Below are positions 27,010-35,635 of a stretch of DNA of 64,000 nt, one piece after another (the stretch's first letter is position 1; the number at the start of each line of letters is the position of its first letter). Made by a program: the position numbers and the translations under genes. Source of the stretch: Algibacter miyuki (GTDB lineage: Bacteria > Bacteroidota > Bacteroidia > Flavobacteriales > Flavobacteriaceae); the NCBI RefSeq assembly GCF_042427745.1, contig NZ_JBHMFA010000010.1; one strand, given 5' to 3'. The notes under the pieces are model-generated. The model saw only the letters and a list, made by a program, of their open reading frames with translations. It was not told where the DNA came from and made no database searches.

Positions 27010-27939
27010 CTAAATAAATTTCTGACGTGCTATCATATAGGTTGTCAATATGTTACTAAAATCTTTATTTATGTCTGCCTCTACATAATTAATTTTGTAT
27101 TGCGCACATTTCAACCTTAGGTTACTAAAATAAGTATTTACTGTTTTGCTGTAGTTTTCTTTAATAGTATCTGCATATAAGTTAATATGCTCACCAGTTT
27201 CAACATCAATAAAGCGTTTAGGCCTATTATCAAAGTCAAAATCCAATTCCTTCTCCTTATCAAAAACATGAAATAAAACCACCTCATGCTTGTTGTATTT
27301 TAAATGACGAAGGGCTTCAAATAACTTTACATCATCTTCCGAAGTTTGAAACATATCGGTAAATAAGAATATCAACGATCGCCTGTGTACGTTTTCGGCT
27401 ATTTCGTGCAGATACTTATACGTTTCTGTTTGCTTGTTTACAGGCTTCGCTAGCACCGCCTCACTTAATGCATTTAACAACATGTGATGGTGGCGTTCAC
27501 TGCCCTTTTCCGAAGCATAAAAATCGTATGCATCACTATAAATACTCAACCCCACGGCATCACGTTGCTTTTTCAGCATTTGCATTAAAGCCGCCGCAGC
27601 TAATACAGAAAAACCCACCTTATTCAAATGATCAATAGCAAACGCATTCATTTCTGGGAAATGCATCGAGCTACTATTGTCTAATATAATATGACAACGC
27701 AAATTCGTTTCATCATCATACCGTTTTGTGTAAAGCTTTTCTGTTTTGGCGAATAATTTCCAATCGATATGGCGAGTACTTTCACCAGGATTATAAATTT
27801 TATGCTCGGCAAACTCGGCCGAAAACCCATGAAACGGACTTTTATGCATACCGGCAATAAACCCCTCAACTACTTGTTTTGCAAGTAACCCAAGATTTTT
27901 AAAACCTTCTGCTTTATTTAGTTCGTTTTGTATATTCAT
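27010..27939 (-). CDS. DUF58 domain protein (vWA-like)
   Basis: A protein of about 309 residues in the DUF58 family, usually found with MoxR ATPases and vWA proteins. The family motif is YNPGESTRHIDWKLFAKTEK, followed by a vWA-like domain with LDNSSSMHFP and the FLFTDMFQ strand. I start at ATG 27939. The alternative ATG at 27969 falls inside the hairpin of the preceding terminator (27941-27987), so the longer form is unlikely. No MoxR gene is adjacent; the neighbours are the second tRNA-Asp and clpP. Confidence 0.9.
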   Translation of the reverse strand: MNIQNELNKAEGFKNLGLLAKQVVEGFIAGMHKSPFHGFSAEFAEHKIYNPGESTRHIDWKLFAKTEKLYTKRYDDETNLRCHIILDNSSSMHFPEMNAFAIDHLNKVGFSVLAAAALMQMLKKQRDAVGLSIYSDAYDFYASEKGSERHHHMLLNALSEAVLAKPVNKQTETYKYLHEIAENVHRRSLIFLFTDMFQTSEDDVKLFEALRHLKYNKHEVVLFHVFDKEKELDFDFDNRPKRFIDVETGEHINLYADTIKENYSKTVNTYFSNLRLKCAQYKINYVEADINKDFSNILTTYMIARQKFI

Positions 27940-27940
27940 A

Positions 27941-27987
27941 TAAAAAAAATGATCTGTTTCAAATTTCAATTGAAACTAAAACAGACC
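27941..27987 (-). terminator. Terminator after clpP
   Basis: Long imperfect stem (minus strand GGTCTGTTTTAGTTTCAA / TTGAAATTTGAAACAGATC) followed by ATTTTTTTT. The T-run ends directly at the DUF58 start codon. Confidence 0.8.
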
Positions 27988-28010
27988 ACTGTATTATTCT
28001 TTTACTTTTC

Positions 28011-28556
28011 TTAACCTGCAATACCATCAACAATACCGTAAGCCACAGAAGCTTCAGCCCCCATCCAATGGTCACGATTAAAATCTTTCATTACTTTTTC
28101 AAAACTTTGCCCGCAATTATCAGCTAAAATCTGCGCACTTAATTCTTTAGTAATTACAATTTCTTTCGCCGTAATTTCAATATCACTCGCTTGTCCACGC
28201 GCACCGCCACTAGGTTGGTGAATCATAACACGTGCGTGAGGTTGTATAAAACGTTTACCTTTTTCACCAGCCGATAAAATTAACGATCCCATAGAAGCAG
28301 CAAAACCTGTACAAACTGTAGAAACTTCACTTTTTAGCGCCTTAATACAATCGTAAACAGCAAAACCAGAAGTTACATAACCACCCGGACTATTAATATA
28401 AAGTGTAATATCTTCAGTACCTAAAGCATCTAAATACATTAATCTATCAATCACATGTTTCGCCGAATCATCATCAACCTGACCCCATAAAAACACCTTA
28501 CGTTGTTCAATAAAGTTACTATCAATAGCGTCTTGAATTTTTTTATGTCCACTCAT
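28011..28556 (-). CDS. clpP: ClpP-type ATP-dependent protease proteolytic subunit
   Basis: A 181-residue ClpP serine protease with the complete triad: Ser88 in GFAASMGSL, His113 in MIHQPSGG and Asp162 in DFNRDHWM. It forms tetradecameric chambers fed by Clp ATPases. It is short at the N-terminus relative to E. coli ClpP. No clpX or tig is adjacent, which suggests that a canonical clpP-clpX operon lies elsewhere and that this is a second, stand-alone paralogue; that is inference. A terminator follows. Confidence 0.92.
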   Translation of the reverse strand: MSGHKKIQDAIDSNFIEQRKVFLWGQVDDDSAKHVIDRLMYLDALGTEDITLYINSPGGYVTSGFAVYDCIKALKSEVSTVCTGFAASMGSLILSAGEKGKRFIQPHARVMIHQPSGGARGQASDIEITAKEIVITKELSAQILADNCGQSFEKVMKDFNRDHWMGAEASVAYGIVDGIAG

Positions 28557-28587
28557 TATTTCTTGAATTTAATTTTCATCTAAAATA

Positions 28588-28620
28588 AAAAAAGGTTCAC
28601 CATAAATGGCAAACCTTTTC
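28588..28620 (-). terminator. Terminator after thioredoxin
   Basis: Minus-strand stem AAAAGGTTTGCCAT / ATGGTGAACCTTTT (with one mismatch) followed by Ts, between trxA and clpP. Confidence 0.85.
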
Positions 28621-28640
28621 ACTTTTCTTTTCAGTATATA

Positions 28641-28958
28641 TTATAAAAGCGCATCAATCGCTTCAGCATAAGTTGCCTTAGGCGCTACACCTACTTGTCT
28701 ACCAACAACCTCACCGTTTTGAAAAACCAAAACTGTAGGAATGTTACGCACACCGTATTTTGCAGCAAATTCTTGATTTGCATCAACATCTACCTTACCA
28801 ACAACTGCTTTACCTTCGTATTCACTACTAATTTCTTCAATAACTGGTCCAACCATTCTACAAGGTCCGCACCATGCAGCCCAAAAATCAACTAATACCG
28901 GTTTATCACTTTTTAAAACCGTTTCTTCAAACGTCGCATCTGTAATCTCTAATGCCAT
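28641..28958 (-). CDS. trxA: Thioredoxin
   Basis: A 105-residue cytosolic thioredoxin with the canonical redox pair Cys30 and Cys33 in FWAAWCGPCRMVGP, the cis-Pro in VRNIPTVLVFQNG and no signal peptide. It reduces protein disulfides, including the methionine sulfoxide reductases encoded elsewhere in this window. It is a single gene closed by its own terminator; a TAAATTTG box on the minus strand (28999-29006) about 40 bases upstream may be its promoter. Confidence 0.96.
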   Translation of the reverse strand: MALEITDATFEETVLKSDKPVLVDFWAAWCGPCRMVGPVIEEISSEYEGKAVVGKVDVDANQEFAAKYGVRNIPTVLVFQNGEVVGRQVGVAPKATYAEAIDALL

Positions 28959-29088
28959 AATATTTATATTTTAAAGTTCTTAATTCGTTTTAACAACACA
29001 AATTTAGTCAAAAATTTCCCGATTCCTTACATAGCTATCATTTGTTTTACCTATAACGGCATTGAGTAGAGCTATTTAATAAGGTTTT

Positions 29089-29180
29089 GGGCGCTACCAC
29101 AAGGGTCGGGCTTTACGTTGCTAGTCCGCGCACCTCCGTTGTCGGGCTGTGGGCTTTTCACTGCAATCCCTAGCGCGGGC
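29089..29180 (+). repeat. Dispersed intergenic repeat, copy 4
   Basis: Starts GGGCGCTACCACAAGGG, continues GTCGGGCTTTACG and ends CTGCAATCCCTAGCGCGGG. Same end motifs as copies 1 and 3. It contains a second GTCGGGCTGTGGGCTTTTC, suggesting a partial internal duplication. It lies between trxA and obgE. Confidence 0.65.
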
Positions 29181-29226
29181 ACTCGGCTATATCATTATTA
29201 AAACGGTATGTTCCGTTAAAATAATA

Positions 29227-30225
29227 TTAAACGTTTAACATTTTCCAAAGCACATCCTTTAGCTCTGTGATGCCTTGTTGGGCAACAGACGAGATAAACA
29301 AATAAGGAATTGGTAATTCGTTATCTAATTCAATTTTCATTTCAGCTTTAAGTTCGTCATCCAACATATCACTTTTAGATATGGCGATAACACGGTCTTT
29401 ATCCAGCATTTCTGGGTTATAACGACGTAGCTCATCTAAAAGAATATCATATTGTTTACGAATATCTTCAGCATCAGCAGGAATCATAAACAACAAAATC
29501 GAGTTACGCTCAATATGGCGTAAAAAGTAATGCCCCAATCCTTTACCTTCCGCAGCACCTTCAATAATCCCAGGGATATCAGCCATTACAAAAGTTTGAA
29601 AATCACGATATTCCACAATACCTAAATTAGGTTTTAGTGTGGTAAACTCGTAATCTGCAATTTTTGGCTTAGCAGAAGTTACTACAGATAGAAGCGTAGA
29701 TTTTCCAGCATTTGGAAATCCAACTAAACCAACATCGGCAAGTACTTTCAACTCTAAAGTAATGTACTTCTCTTCCATCGGCATACCGGGTTGGGCATAA
29801 CGAGGCGTTTGATTTGTTGAAGATCGGAAATGCCAGTTTCCTAAACCACCTTTTCCGCCTTCAGCGATAATTCGCTCTTCACCGTTTTCGGTAATTTCTA
29901 GTAATATTTCATTCGTTTCAGTATCACGAATAACTGTACCTAATGGCACATCTAAGTAAAAATCTTCACCATCGGCACCAAAACTTCTACTTTTACTTCC
30001 GTTTCCACCGTGACCAGCACGAATGTGTTTTTTAAATTTTAAATGCAGAAGGGTCCAGAGGTTATCATTACCTCTTAGAATAATGTGTCCGCCACGACCA
30101 CCATCACCACCATCGGGTCCACCTTTGGTGATATATTTTTCGCGGTGTAAATGCGCCGATCCACGGCCACCCTTACCAGAGCTTACATACATTTTTACGT
30201 AATCTACAAAATTTCCTTCTGTCAT
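29227..30225 (-). CDS. obgE: GTPase Obg (CgtA)
   Basis: A 332-residue Obg GTPase involved in 50S ribosome assembly and stringent-response control. The glycine-rich Obg domain (about 1-158) has KGGPDGGDGGRGGHI. The G domain has G1 GFPNAGKSTLLS, G3 MADIPGIIEGAA and G4 AISKSDML. It lacks the variable C-terminal OCT extension, as is common in Bacteroidota. It is encoded downstream of the Hpt-Adk fusion in the same direction with about 109 bases between. Confidence 0.96.
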   Translation of the reverse strand: MTEGNFVDYVKMYVSSGKGGRGSAHLHREKYITKGGPDGGDGGRGGHIILRGNDNLWTLLHLKFKKHIRAGHGGNGSKSRSFGADGEDFYLDVPLGTVIRDTETNEILLEITENGEERIIAEGGKGGLGNWHFRSSTNQTPRYAQPGMPMEEKYITLELKVLADVGLVGFPNAGKSTLLSVVTSAKPKIADYEFTTLKPNLGIVEYRDFQTFVMADIPGIIEGAAEGKGLGHYFLRHIERNSILLFMIPADAEDIRKQYDILLDELRRYNPEMLDKDRVIAISKSDMLDDELKAEMKIELDNELPIPYLFISSVAQQGITELKDVLWKMLNV

Positions 30226-30334
30226 TTTTCTTTCTTTATTAACTTGCTTATTGTAAAGTTATTTAGTTGGCTATTTTTTAAAATAAAACATCAGTTCCTT
30301 TTTTATAAACAGCTAAACGAATAAACTTTTAAGC

Positions 30335-31444
30335 CTATAGATTATCTATAGCTGTGCTTAAACGCACAGTAATATCTTCGATACTACCAACACCATCTAC
30401 ACCAAAATATTTGTTTTGTGCATTGTAGTAATCTTTTAAAATTGCGGTTTTGCTGTAATATTCTGTAATTCTATTTCTTATAATAGACTCATCAGCATCA
30501 TCAGGTCTGCCACTTGTTTTTCCTCTTTCTAATAAACGACCAACTAAAATTTCATCGTCAACCTCAAGTGCAATCATTGCATCAATTTGCGAATCTTTAG
30601 ATTCCATTAATTTATCTAGAGACTCTGCTTGTGCATTTGTTCTTGGGAAACCATCAAAAATAAATCCGTTGGCATCGGCATTTTTTTCAACCTCAGCATT
30701 CAACATATCTATAGTTACTTGGTCTGGAACCAACTCACCTTTATCAATAAACGATTTAGCTAACATACCTAAAGCTGTTTCGTTTTTAATATTAAATCGA
30801 AAAACATCGCCGGTAGAAATATGTACCAAGTTGTATTTTTCTTTTAAAAAGTTTGCTTGTGTTCCTTTTCCTGCGCCTGGAGGGCCAAATAGCACTAAAT
30901 TTGTCATATGTTGTGTTTCTTTTATTTGATATACTTCTGGAATATCCCTTCCTAAGCCATCGTAATCTAGGCCATAACCTACAATAAATTTATTAGGAAT
31001 TTCTATACCAACGTAATGGAGTTTAAAGTCTTTTTTATAGGCTTCGGGCTTATAAAAGAGTGTCGCAATTTTTAACGTTTTCACGTTTTCATTTCTAAAA
31101 ATGCGGTGCACCTCAGCAAGCGTATTTCCGGTATCTATAATATCTTCCAAAATAACAACAGTGCGTCCCGTTAAATCTTGAGTAAGCCCAATTAAACGTT
31201 GAATATCTTCGGTAGATTTCACGCCTTCATAAGATGCTAATTTGATAAAAGTAACTTCGCAAGGTTTTGGATATTTCTTTACAAAATCGCTTACTACCAT
31301 AAACGAGCCGTTAAGAATACCAATAAACACAGGAATTTCATCGCCTATATCATTCGCAATCTCCTCTGCCATTCGTGCCAACGCATCATCGATTTGCTGT
31401 GCAGAAATAAAAGGTTTAAAATATTTTTCGTGTAGCTTTATCAC
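30335..31444 (-). CDS. Fused hypoxanthine phosphoribosyltransferase-adenylate kinase
   Basis: A bifunctional purine-salvage protein of about 369 residues. The N-terminal domain (about 1-175) is an HPRT with the PRPP loop VVILEDIIDTGNTLAEV and the base-binding FIVGYGLDYDG. The C-terminal domain (about 180-369) is adenylate kinase with P-loop LFGPPGAGKGTQ, the AMP site HISTGDVFR, FIFDGFPRTNAQ and a short lid GRPDDADESIIRNR. I choose GTG 31444: it gives the family start (M)IKLHEKY, whereas ATG 31468 overlaps a TATCTTTG promoter box. The fusion would couple IMP/GMP salvage with AMP phosphorylation. Confidence 0.92.
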   Translation of the reverse strand: MIKLHEKYFKPFISAQQIDDALARMAEEIANDIGDEIPVFIGILNGSFMVVSDFVKKYPKPCEVTFIKLASYEGVKSTEDIQRLIGLTQDLTGRTVVILEDIIDTGNTLAEVHRIFRNENVKTLKIATLFYKPEAYKKDFKLHYVGIEIPNKFIVGYGLDYDGLGRDIPEVYQIKETQHMTNLVLFGPPGAGKGTQANFLKEKYNLVHISTGDVFRFNIKNETALGMLAKSFIDKGELVPDQVTIDMLNAEVEKNADANGFIFDGFPRTNAQAESLDKLMESKDSQIDAMIALEVDDEILVGRLLERGKTSGRPDDADESIIRNRITEYYSKTAILKDYYNAQNKYFGVDGVGSIEDITVRLSTAIDNL

Positions 31445-31465
31445 GGTTATTATTTTTTGAAGTTG

Positions 31466-31473
31466 CAAAGATA
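31466..31473 (-). promoter_or_regulatory. -7 box of the Hpt-Adk gene
   Basis: TATCTTTG on the minus strand, 21 bases before the GTG start. It overlaps the upstream ATG, which argues that the latter is not transcribed. No good -33 TTG is seen. Confidence 0.6.
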
Positions 31474-31512
31474 ACCAATAGATTAAGTAATTAGGCTTTT
31501 TTGATTTAGGAA

Positions 31513-31546
31513 TTGAAGTCTATTTTGAGATTTAAACGTATTTTTG
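31513..31546 (+). promoter_or_regulatory. Promoter of purK
   Basis: TTG (31513-31515), a 23-base spacer and TATTTTTG (31539-31546) fit the Bacteroidota consensus, 35 bases before the ATG. Confidence 0.5.
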
Positions 31547-31581
31547 CTATCTATTTAAGAATTTTTAGTTAAAACAAACAA

Positions 31582-32736
31582 ATGAATTACTTTTCTTCCA
31601 ATTTTAAACTTGGTATTTTAGGTGGTGGTCAACTAGGTAAAATGTTACTTTACAATACCCGAAAATTTGATATTTACACCTGTGTTTTAGAAAGCAGCAA
31701 CGAAGCACCATGCAAAACGGCCTGCGACGAATTTCACTTGGGTGATTTAATGGACTATGATGCCGTTTATAACTTCGGAAAACAAGTTGATGTTTTAACT
31801 ATTGAAATTGAAAACGTAAACATAAATGCTTTGGAAGCCCTTGAAAAAGAAGGCGTAAAAGTATATCCATCGGCTAAAACCCTTCGGATTATTCAGAACA
31901 AAGCAACGCAAAAACTGTTTTATGTAGATCATAATATTCCTACGTCTCCGTTTACGCGTTTTGCCTTTACTTCGGAAATTAAAGAAGCCATAAACCACGG
32001 TGGATTAAAGCTACCTTTTGTTTGGAAATGCGCACAATTTGGATACGATGGTACTGGTGTTAAAATTGTAAGAAGCATCGACGATTTAACCAATTTACCA
32101 AACGTAGAATGTATTGCTGAAAACTTAGTCCCTTTTAAAAATGAATTGGCTGTTATTGTTGCCAGAAATGCAAATGGTGAAACTAAAACCTATCCGGTGG
32201 TAGAAATGGAATTTCACCCAGAAGCCAACCAAGTAGAATACGTTATTTGCCCAGCGCGTATTGATGCTGCAGTAGCAAAAAAAGCAGAAGATATCGCCTT
32301 AAAAGTATCAAAAGCCATTAACCATGTCGGACTTTTAGCTGTTGAAATGTTTCAAACAGAAAACGATGATATTTTAATAAACGAAGTAGCTCCACGACCT
32401 CACAATTCAGGACACCAAACTATTGAAGCTAGTTACACTTCGCAATTTGAACAACATATTCGTGCTGTTTTAAATTTACCTTTAGGGCGCACCGATAATA
32501 AAGTTGGTGGTGTTATGGTAAACCTTGTAGGTGCTGAAGGTTTCAGCGGAAATGTAGTTTACGAAAACATCGAAAAAATAATGAATATGGATGGTGTTAC
32601 ACCTCATATTTATGGTAAAAAACAAACCCGACCGTTTAGAAAAATGGGACATGTTACCATTGTAAATGAAGATTTAAACGAAGCACGTCGTATTGCCGAA
32701 GAAGTTAAAAAGGCCATTAGAGTCATTTCAGAATAA
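31582..32736 (+). CDS. purK: N5-carboxyaminoimidazole ribonucleotide synthase PurK
   Basis: A 384-residue ATP-grasp enzyme that makes N5-CAIR from AIR, ATP and bicarbonate in purine synthesis. The N-terminal nucleotide-binding fold starts LGILGGGQLGKMLL. The ATP-grasp core includes PFVWKCAQFGYDGTGVKIV and FQTENDDILINEVAPRPHNS, with metal-binding Glu/Asn. The end is the typical GHVTIVNEDLNEA. purE follows 76 bases later in the same direction. It is divergent from the Hpt-Adk salvage gene, so purine genes share this intergenic region. Confidence 0.96.
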   Translation: MNYFSSNFKLGILGGGQLGKMLLYNTRKFDIYTCVLESSNEAPCKTACDEFHLGDLMDYDAVYNFGKQVDVLTIEIENVNINALEALEKEGVKVYPSAKTLRIIQNKATQKLFYVDHNIPTSPFTRFAFTSEIKEAINHGGLKLPFVWKCAQFGYDGTGVKIVRSIDDLTNLPNVECIAENLVPFKNELAVIVARNANGETKTYPVVEMEFHPEANQVEYVICPARIDAAVAKKAEDIALKVSKAINHVGLLAVEMFQTENDDILINEVAPRPHNSGHQTIEASYTSQFEQHIRAVLNLPLGRTDNKVGGVMVNLVGAEGFSGNVVYENIEKIMNMDGVTPHIYGKKQTRPFRKMGHVTIVNEDLNEARRIAEEVKKAIRVISE

Positions 32737-32812
32737 AATCTTTTGTGGTTATCATATTTGAAACCGTTCAGAAGAAAAAATAAAATAATTATAAATTTAA
32801 TTCAATTTAAAA

Positions 32813-33292
32813 ATGAATAAAGTAGGAGTCATCATGGGAAGCAAAAGCGACCTGCCAGTAATGCAAGATGCCATAGACATTTTAAAAGGATTTGATATAG
32901 ACGTTGAAGTAGATATTGTTTCTGCACATCGTACCCCAGAAAAATTATTCGATTACGGAAAACATGCACACACCAGAGGTTTTGCTGTAGTTATTGCAGG
33001 AGCCGGTGGCGCTGCGCATTTACCAGGCATGATTGCCTCGTTATCTCCATTACCTGTAATTGGCGTACCTGTAAAAAGTAGTAATTCTATCGATGGATGG
33101 GATTCTGTACTTTCCATTTTACAAATGCCAGGTGGTGTTCCTGTAGCAACTGTAGCTTTAAATGGTGCAAAAAACGCTGGAATTTTGGCTGCTCAAATTT
33201 TAGGAGCTAGCGACCCAAAAGTGCTCGATAAAATAATAGCTTACAAAGAAGACTTAAAAGTAAAAGTAAACGAATCGGCTAAGAATTTATAG
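32813..33292 (+). CDS. purE: N5-CAIR mutase PurE
   Basis: A 159-residue class I PurE that converts N5-CAIR to CAIR, the step after PurK. Signature motifs are IMGSKSDLPVMQDA, VSAHRTPEKL (with the catalytic His), AGAGGAAHLPGM and GVPVKSSNSIDGWDSVLSI. The presence of purK directly upstream confirms the two-enzyme route instead of a class II PurE. A strong terminator ends the pair. Confidence 0.97.
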   Translation: MNKVGVIMGSKSDLPVMQDAIDILKGFDIDVEVDIVSAHRTPEKLFDYGKHAHTRGFAVVIAGAGGAAHLPGMIASLSPLPVIGVPVKSSNSIDGWDSVLSILQMPGGVPVATVALNGAKNAGILAAQILGASDPKVLDKIIAYKEDLKVKVNESAKNL

Positions 33293-33308
33293 CATTTAGT
33301 ATAAAATG

Positions 33309-33337
33309 AAAAACCTCGAAATAAATTTCGAGGTTTT
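33309..33337 (+). terminator. Terminator of purK-purE
   Basis: Stem AAAAACCTCGAAAT / ATTTCGAGGTTTTT (tight loop), 17 bases after the purE stop. Confidence 0.92.
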
Positions 33338-33454
33338 TCTAGCTATTAACAATAATCTTTTAAGAGTTAGTCACTCTAAAATTGTTGCCGCAAATATATG
33401 AAAATTTACTATGTACGCATGGTAAATTTTTAATTTAACATATCTTTAATTAAA

Positions 33455-35491
33455 ATGATAAAGCAAGCCTTAACCACTCCGTTCAATACACCATACCACT
33501 CCGCGCCGTTTTCAGCTATTGAAAATGACGATTATTTACCAACCTTTAAAGAAGCGATTACACAAGCAAAAGCTGAAATTGATGCTATTGTTAACCAAAC
33601 TGAAGCTCCTACTTTTGAAAATACTATTGTTGCTTTAGATTTTTCCGGAGAGCAATTAGATCGTATTTCCAGTATATTTTTCAATTTGAATTCTGCGGAA
33701 ACAAATGAAACTATTCAGAAAATAGCTCAAGAAGTATCGCCATTACTATCAGAATTTAGTAACGACATTACTTTAAATGAGGCTTTATTTAAACGTGTAA
33801 AAGCAGTTTACGACTCTAAAGATACTTTAGATTTAACCACCGAACAAACCACACTATTAGATAAAAAATACAAAGGTTTTTCTAGAAACGGCGCCAATTT
33901 AGCCGAAGACAAAAAGGAAAAACTCCGCGATATTGATAAAAAACTAAGTCAGTTAAGCTTAAAATTTGGTGAAAACGTTTTAGCAGAAACCAACAAATTT
34001 GAAATGCTAATTACTGATGAAAAAGATTTATCAGGCTTACCAGAAGGCACCATTGAAGCAGCAAAGCAGCTGGCTGAATCTAAAGAAAAATCTGGTTGGT
34101 TATTCACTTTAGACTACCCAAGTTACATTCCTTTTGTTACCTATGCCGATAATCGCGAATTACGCAAAAAGTTAACCCTAGCAGCAGGAAGCAAAGCCTT
34201 TAAAGGAGACGATTTAGACAACCAAGATATTGTAATACAAATAGTGAATTTACGCCACGAACGTGCGAATTTATTAGGTTACAAAACACATGCGCATTTT
34301 GTTTTGGAGGAACGTATGGCGGAAACTCCTGAAACGGTTTTAAATTTTTCGAATGAATTATTAGAGAAATCGAAACCTGCAGCACAACGTGAATTTGAAA
34401 ATTTAGAAGCTTTTGCTAAAGATTTGGACGGTATCGATCAGCTTCAAAAATGGGATGGTTCTTATTATTCTGAAAAGTTAAAACAGAAATTGTTCAGTTT
34501 AGATGATGAAAAACTAAAACCTTACTTCAAACTAGAAAATGTAATTGATGGTGCATTTACGGTTGCTAATAAATTATTCGATCTAAATTTTGAAGAAATT
34601 AATACCATCGATAAATATCACAACGATGTTTTAACATATAAAGTTACCGACGATAAAGGTGATTTAGTTTCTATTTTTTATGCCGATTTTTTCCCTAGAG
34701 CAGGAAAACGCAATGGCGCTTGGATGACGTCTTACAAACCACAATACATTAAAAATGGCGAAAATAGCCGCCCGCACGTTTCAATAGTTTGCAATTTTAC
34801 AAAACCTACAAAAAGTAAACCTTCATTATTAACATTCAATGAAGTTACCACGCTTTTTCATGAGTTCGGACACGCCTTACATGGCATGCTAGCCAACACC
34901 ACGTACGCCAGCTTATCGGGTACTAGCGTGTTTTGGGATTTTGTAGAATTGCCAAGTCAGGTTATGGAAAACTGGTGTTACGAAAAAGAAGCCTTGGAAT
35001 TGTTTGCCAAACATTATGAAACCGGTGAGGTTATCCCGATGGATTTAGTTGAAAAAATTAAGGATTCAGCAAGTTTTCATCAAGGTATGCAAACGTTGCG
35101 TCAATTAAGTTTCGGACTTTTAGATATGGATTGGCACAGTCAAGATCCTTCTGGAATTACCAATGTAAAAGCTTTTGAATCAGAAGCCTTTAAAAACACA
35201 AGCTTATACCCAGAAACGGAAGAAACCTGTATGAGCACAGCCTTTTCTCATATTTTTCAAGGTGGATATTCCTCAGGATATTACAGTTATAAATGGGCCG
35301 AAGTTTTAGACGCAGATGCTTTTGAATACTTTAAGGAATCTGGCATTTTCAACAAAGAAGTTGCTAGTAAATTTAAAGATAACGTGCTTTCTCAAGGCGG
35401 CACCGAAAACCCAATGACACTTTACAAACGCTTTAGAGGGCAAGAACCAAAACCTGAAGCATTATTAAAACGTGCTGGGTTGATTGATTAA
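33455..35491 (+). CDS. M3 family metallopeptidase (oligopeptidase A/Dcp type)
   Basis: A 678-residue cytosolic zinc peptidase of family M3, the size of E. coli oligopeptidase A and Dcp. The zinc motif HEFGH begins at His469 (TTLFHEFGHALHGML), and the third ligand Glu is in FVELPSQVMENW. Substrate-side residues include the FSHIFQGGYSSGYYSYKWAEV stretch near 595-615. There is no signal peptide, so it probably trims peptides in the cytoplasm. It is a single gene between purE and the GbsR/MarR-like regulator, closed by a terminator. Confidence 0.95.
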   Translation: MIKQALTTPFNTPYHSAPFSAIENDDYLPTFKEAITQAKAEIDAIVNQTEAPTFENTIVALDFSGEQLDRISSIFFNLNSAETNETIQKIAQEVSPLLSEFSNDITLNEALFKRVKAVYDSKDTLDLTTEQTTLLDKKYKGFSRNGANLAEDKKEKLRDIDKKLSQLSLKFGENVLAETNKFEMLITDEKDLSGLPEGTIEAAKQLAESKEKSGWLFTLDYPSYIPFVTYADNRELRKKLTLAAGSKAFKGDDLDNQDIVIQIVNLRHERANLLGYKTHAHFVLEERMAETPETVLNFSNELLEKSKPAAQREFENLEAFAKDLDGIDQLQKWDGSYYSEKLKQKLFSLDDEKLKPYFKLENVIDGAFTVANKLFDLNFEEINTIDKYHNDVLTYKVTDDKGDLVSIFYADFFPRAGKRNGAWMTSYKPQYIKNGENSRPHVSIVCNFTKPTKSKPSLLTFNEVTTLFHEFGHALHGMLANTTYASLSGTSVFWDFVELPSQVMENWCYEKEALELFAKHYETGEVIPMDLVEKIKDSASFHQGMQTLRQLSFGLLDMDWHSQDPSGITNVKAFESEAFKNTSLYPETEETCMSTAFSHIFQGGYSSGYYSYKWAEVLDADAFEYFKESGIFNKEVASKFKDNVLSQGGTENPMTLYKRFRGQEPKPEALLKRAGLID

Positions 35492-35516
35492 ACTATCATT
35501 CTCAAACATACATTTT

Positions 35517-35547
35517 AAAAACCCATCGATTTAGTCGATGGGTTTTT
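35517..35547 (+). terminator. Terminator of the M3 peptidase gene
   Basis: Stem AAAAACCCATCGA / TCGATGGGTTTTTT, about 25 bases after the stop. Confidence 0.92.
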
Positions 35548-35585
35548 TATTTATGCATTCGTAGAAAATAAAGTCCATTTAAAAC

Positions 35586-35631
35586 AAACTTTCAATAATT
35601 ACTGAAAGTTTAGAAATAATTTATATATTTG
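35586..35631 (+). promoter_or_regulatory. Palindromic operator and -7 box of the GbsR/MarR-like gene
   Basis: Perfect inverted repeat AAACTTTCA-N8-TGAAAGTTT (35586-35611), followed by TATATTTG (35624-35631) just before the ATG at 35636. The palindrome covers the -33 region, as expected for a repressor site. A similar palindrome lies at 36153-36178. Confidence 0.65.
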
Positions 35632-35635
35632 CCGT

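Noticed and set aside
26716..27120. Open frames on both strands across the second tRNA-Asp
   Set aside because: They overlap the tRNA and its flanks and have no protein-like features.
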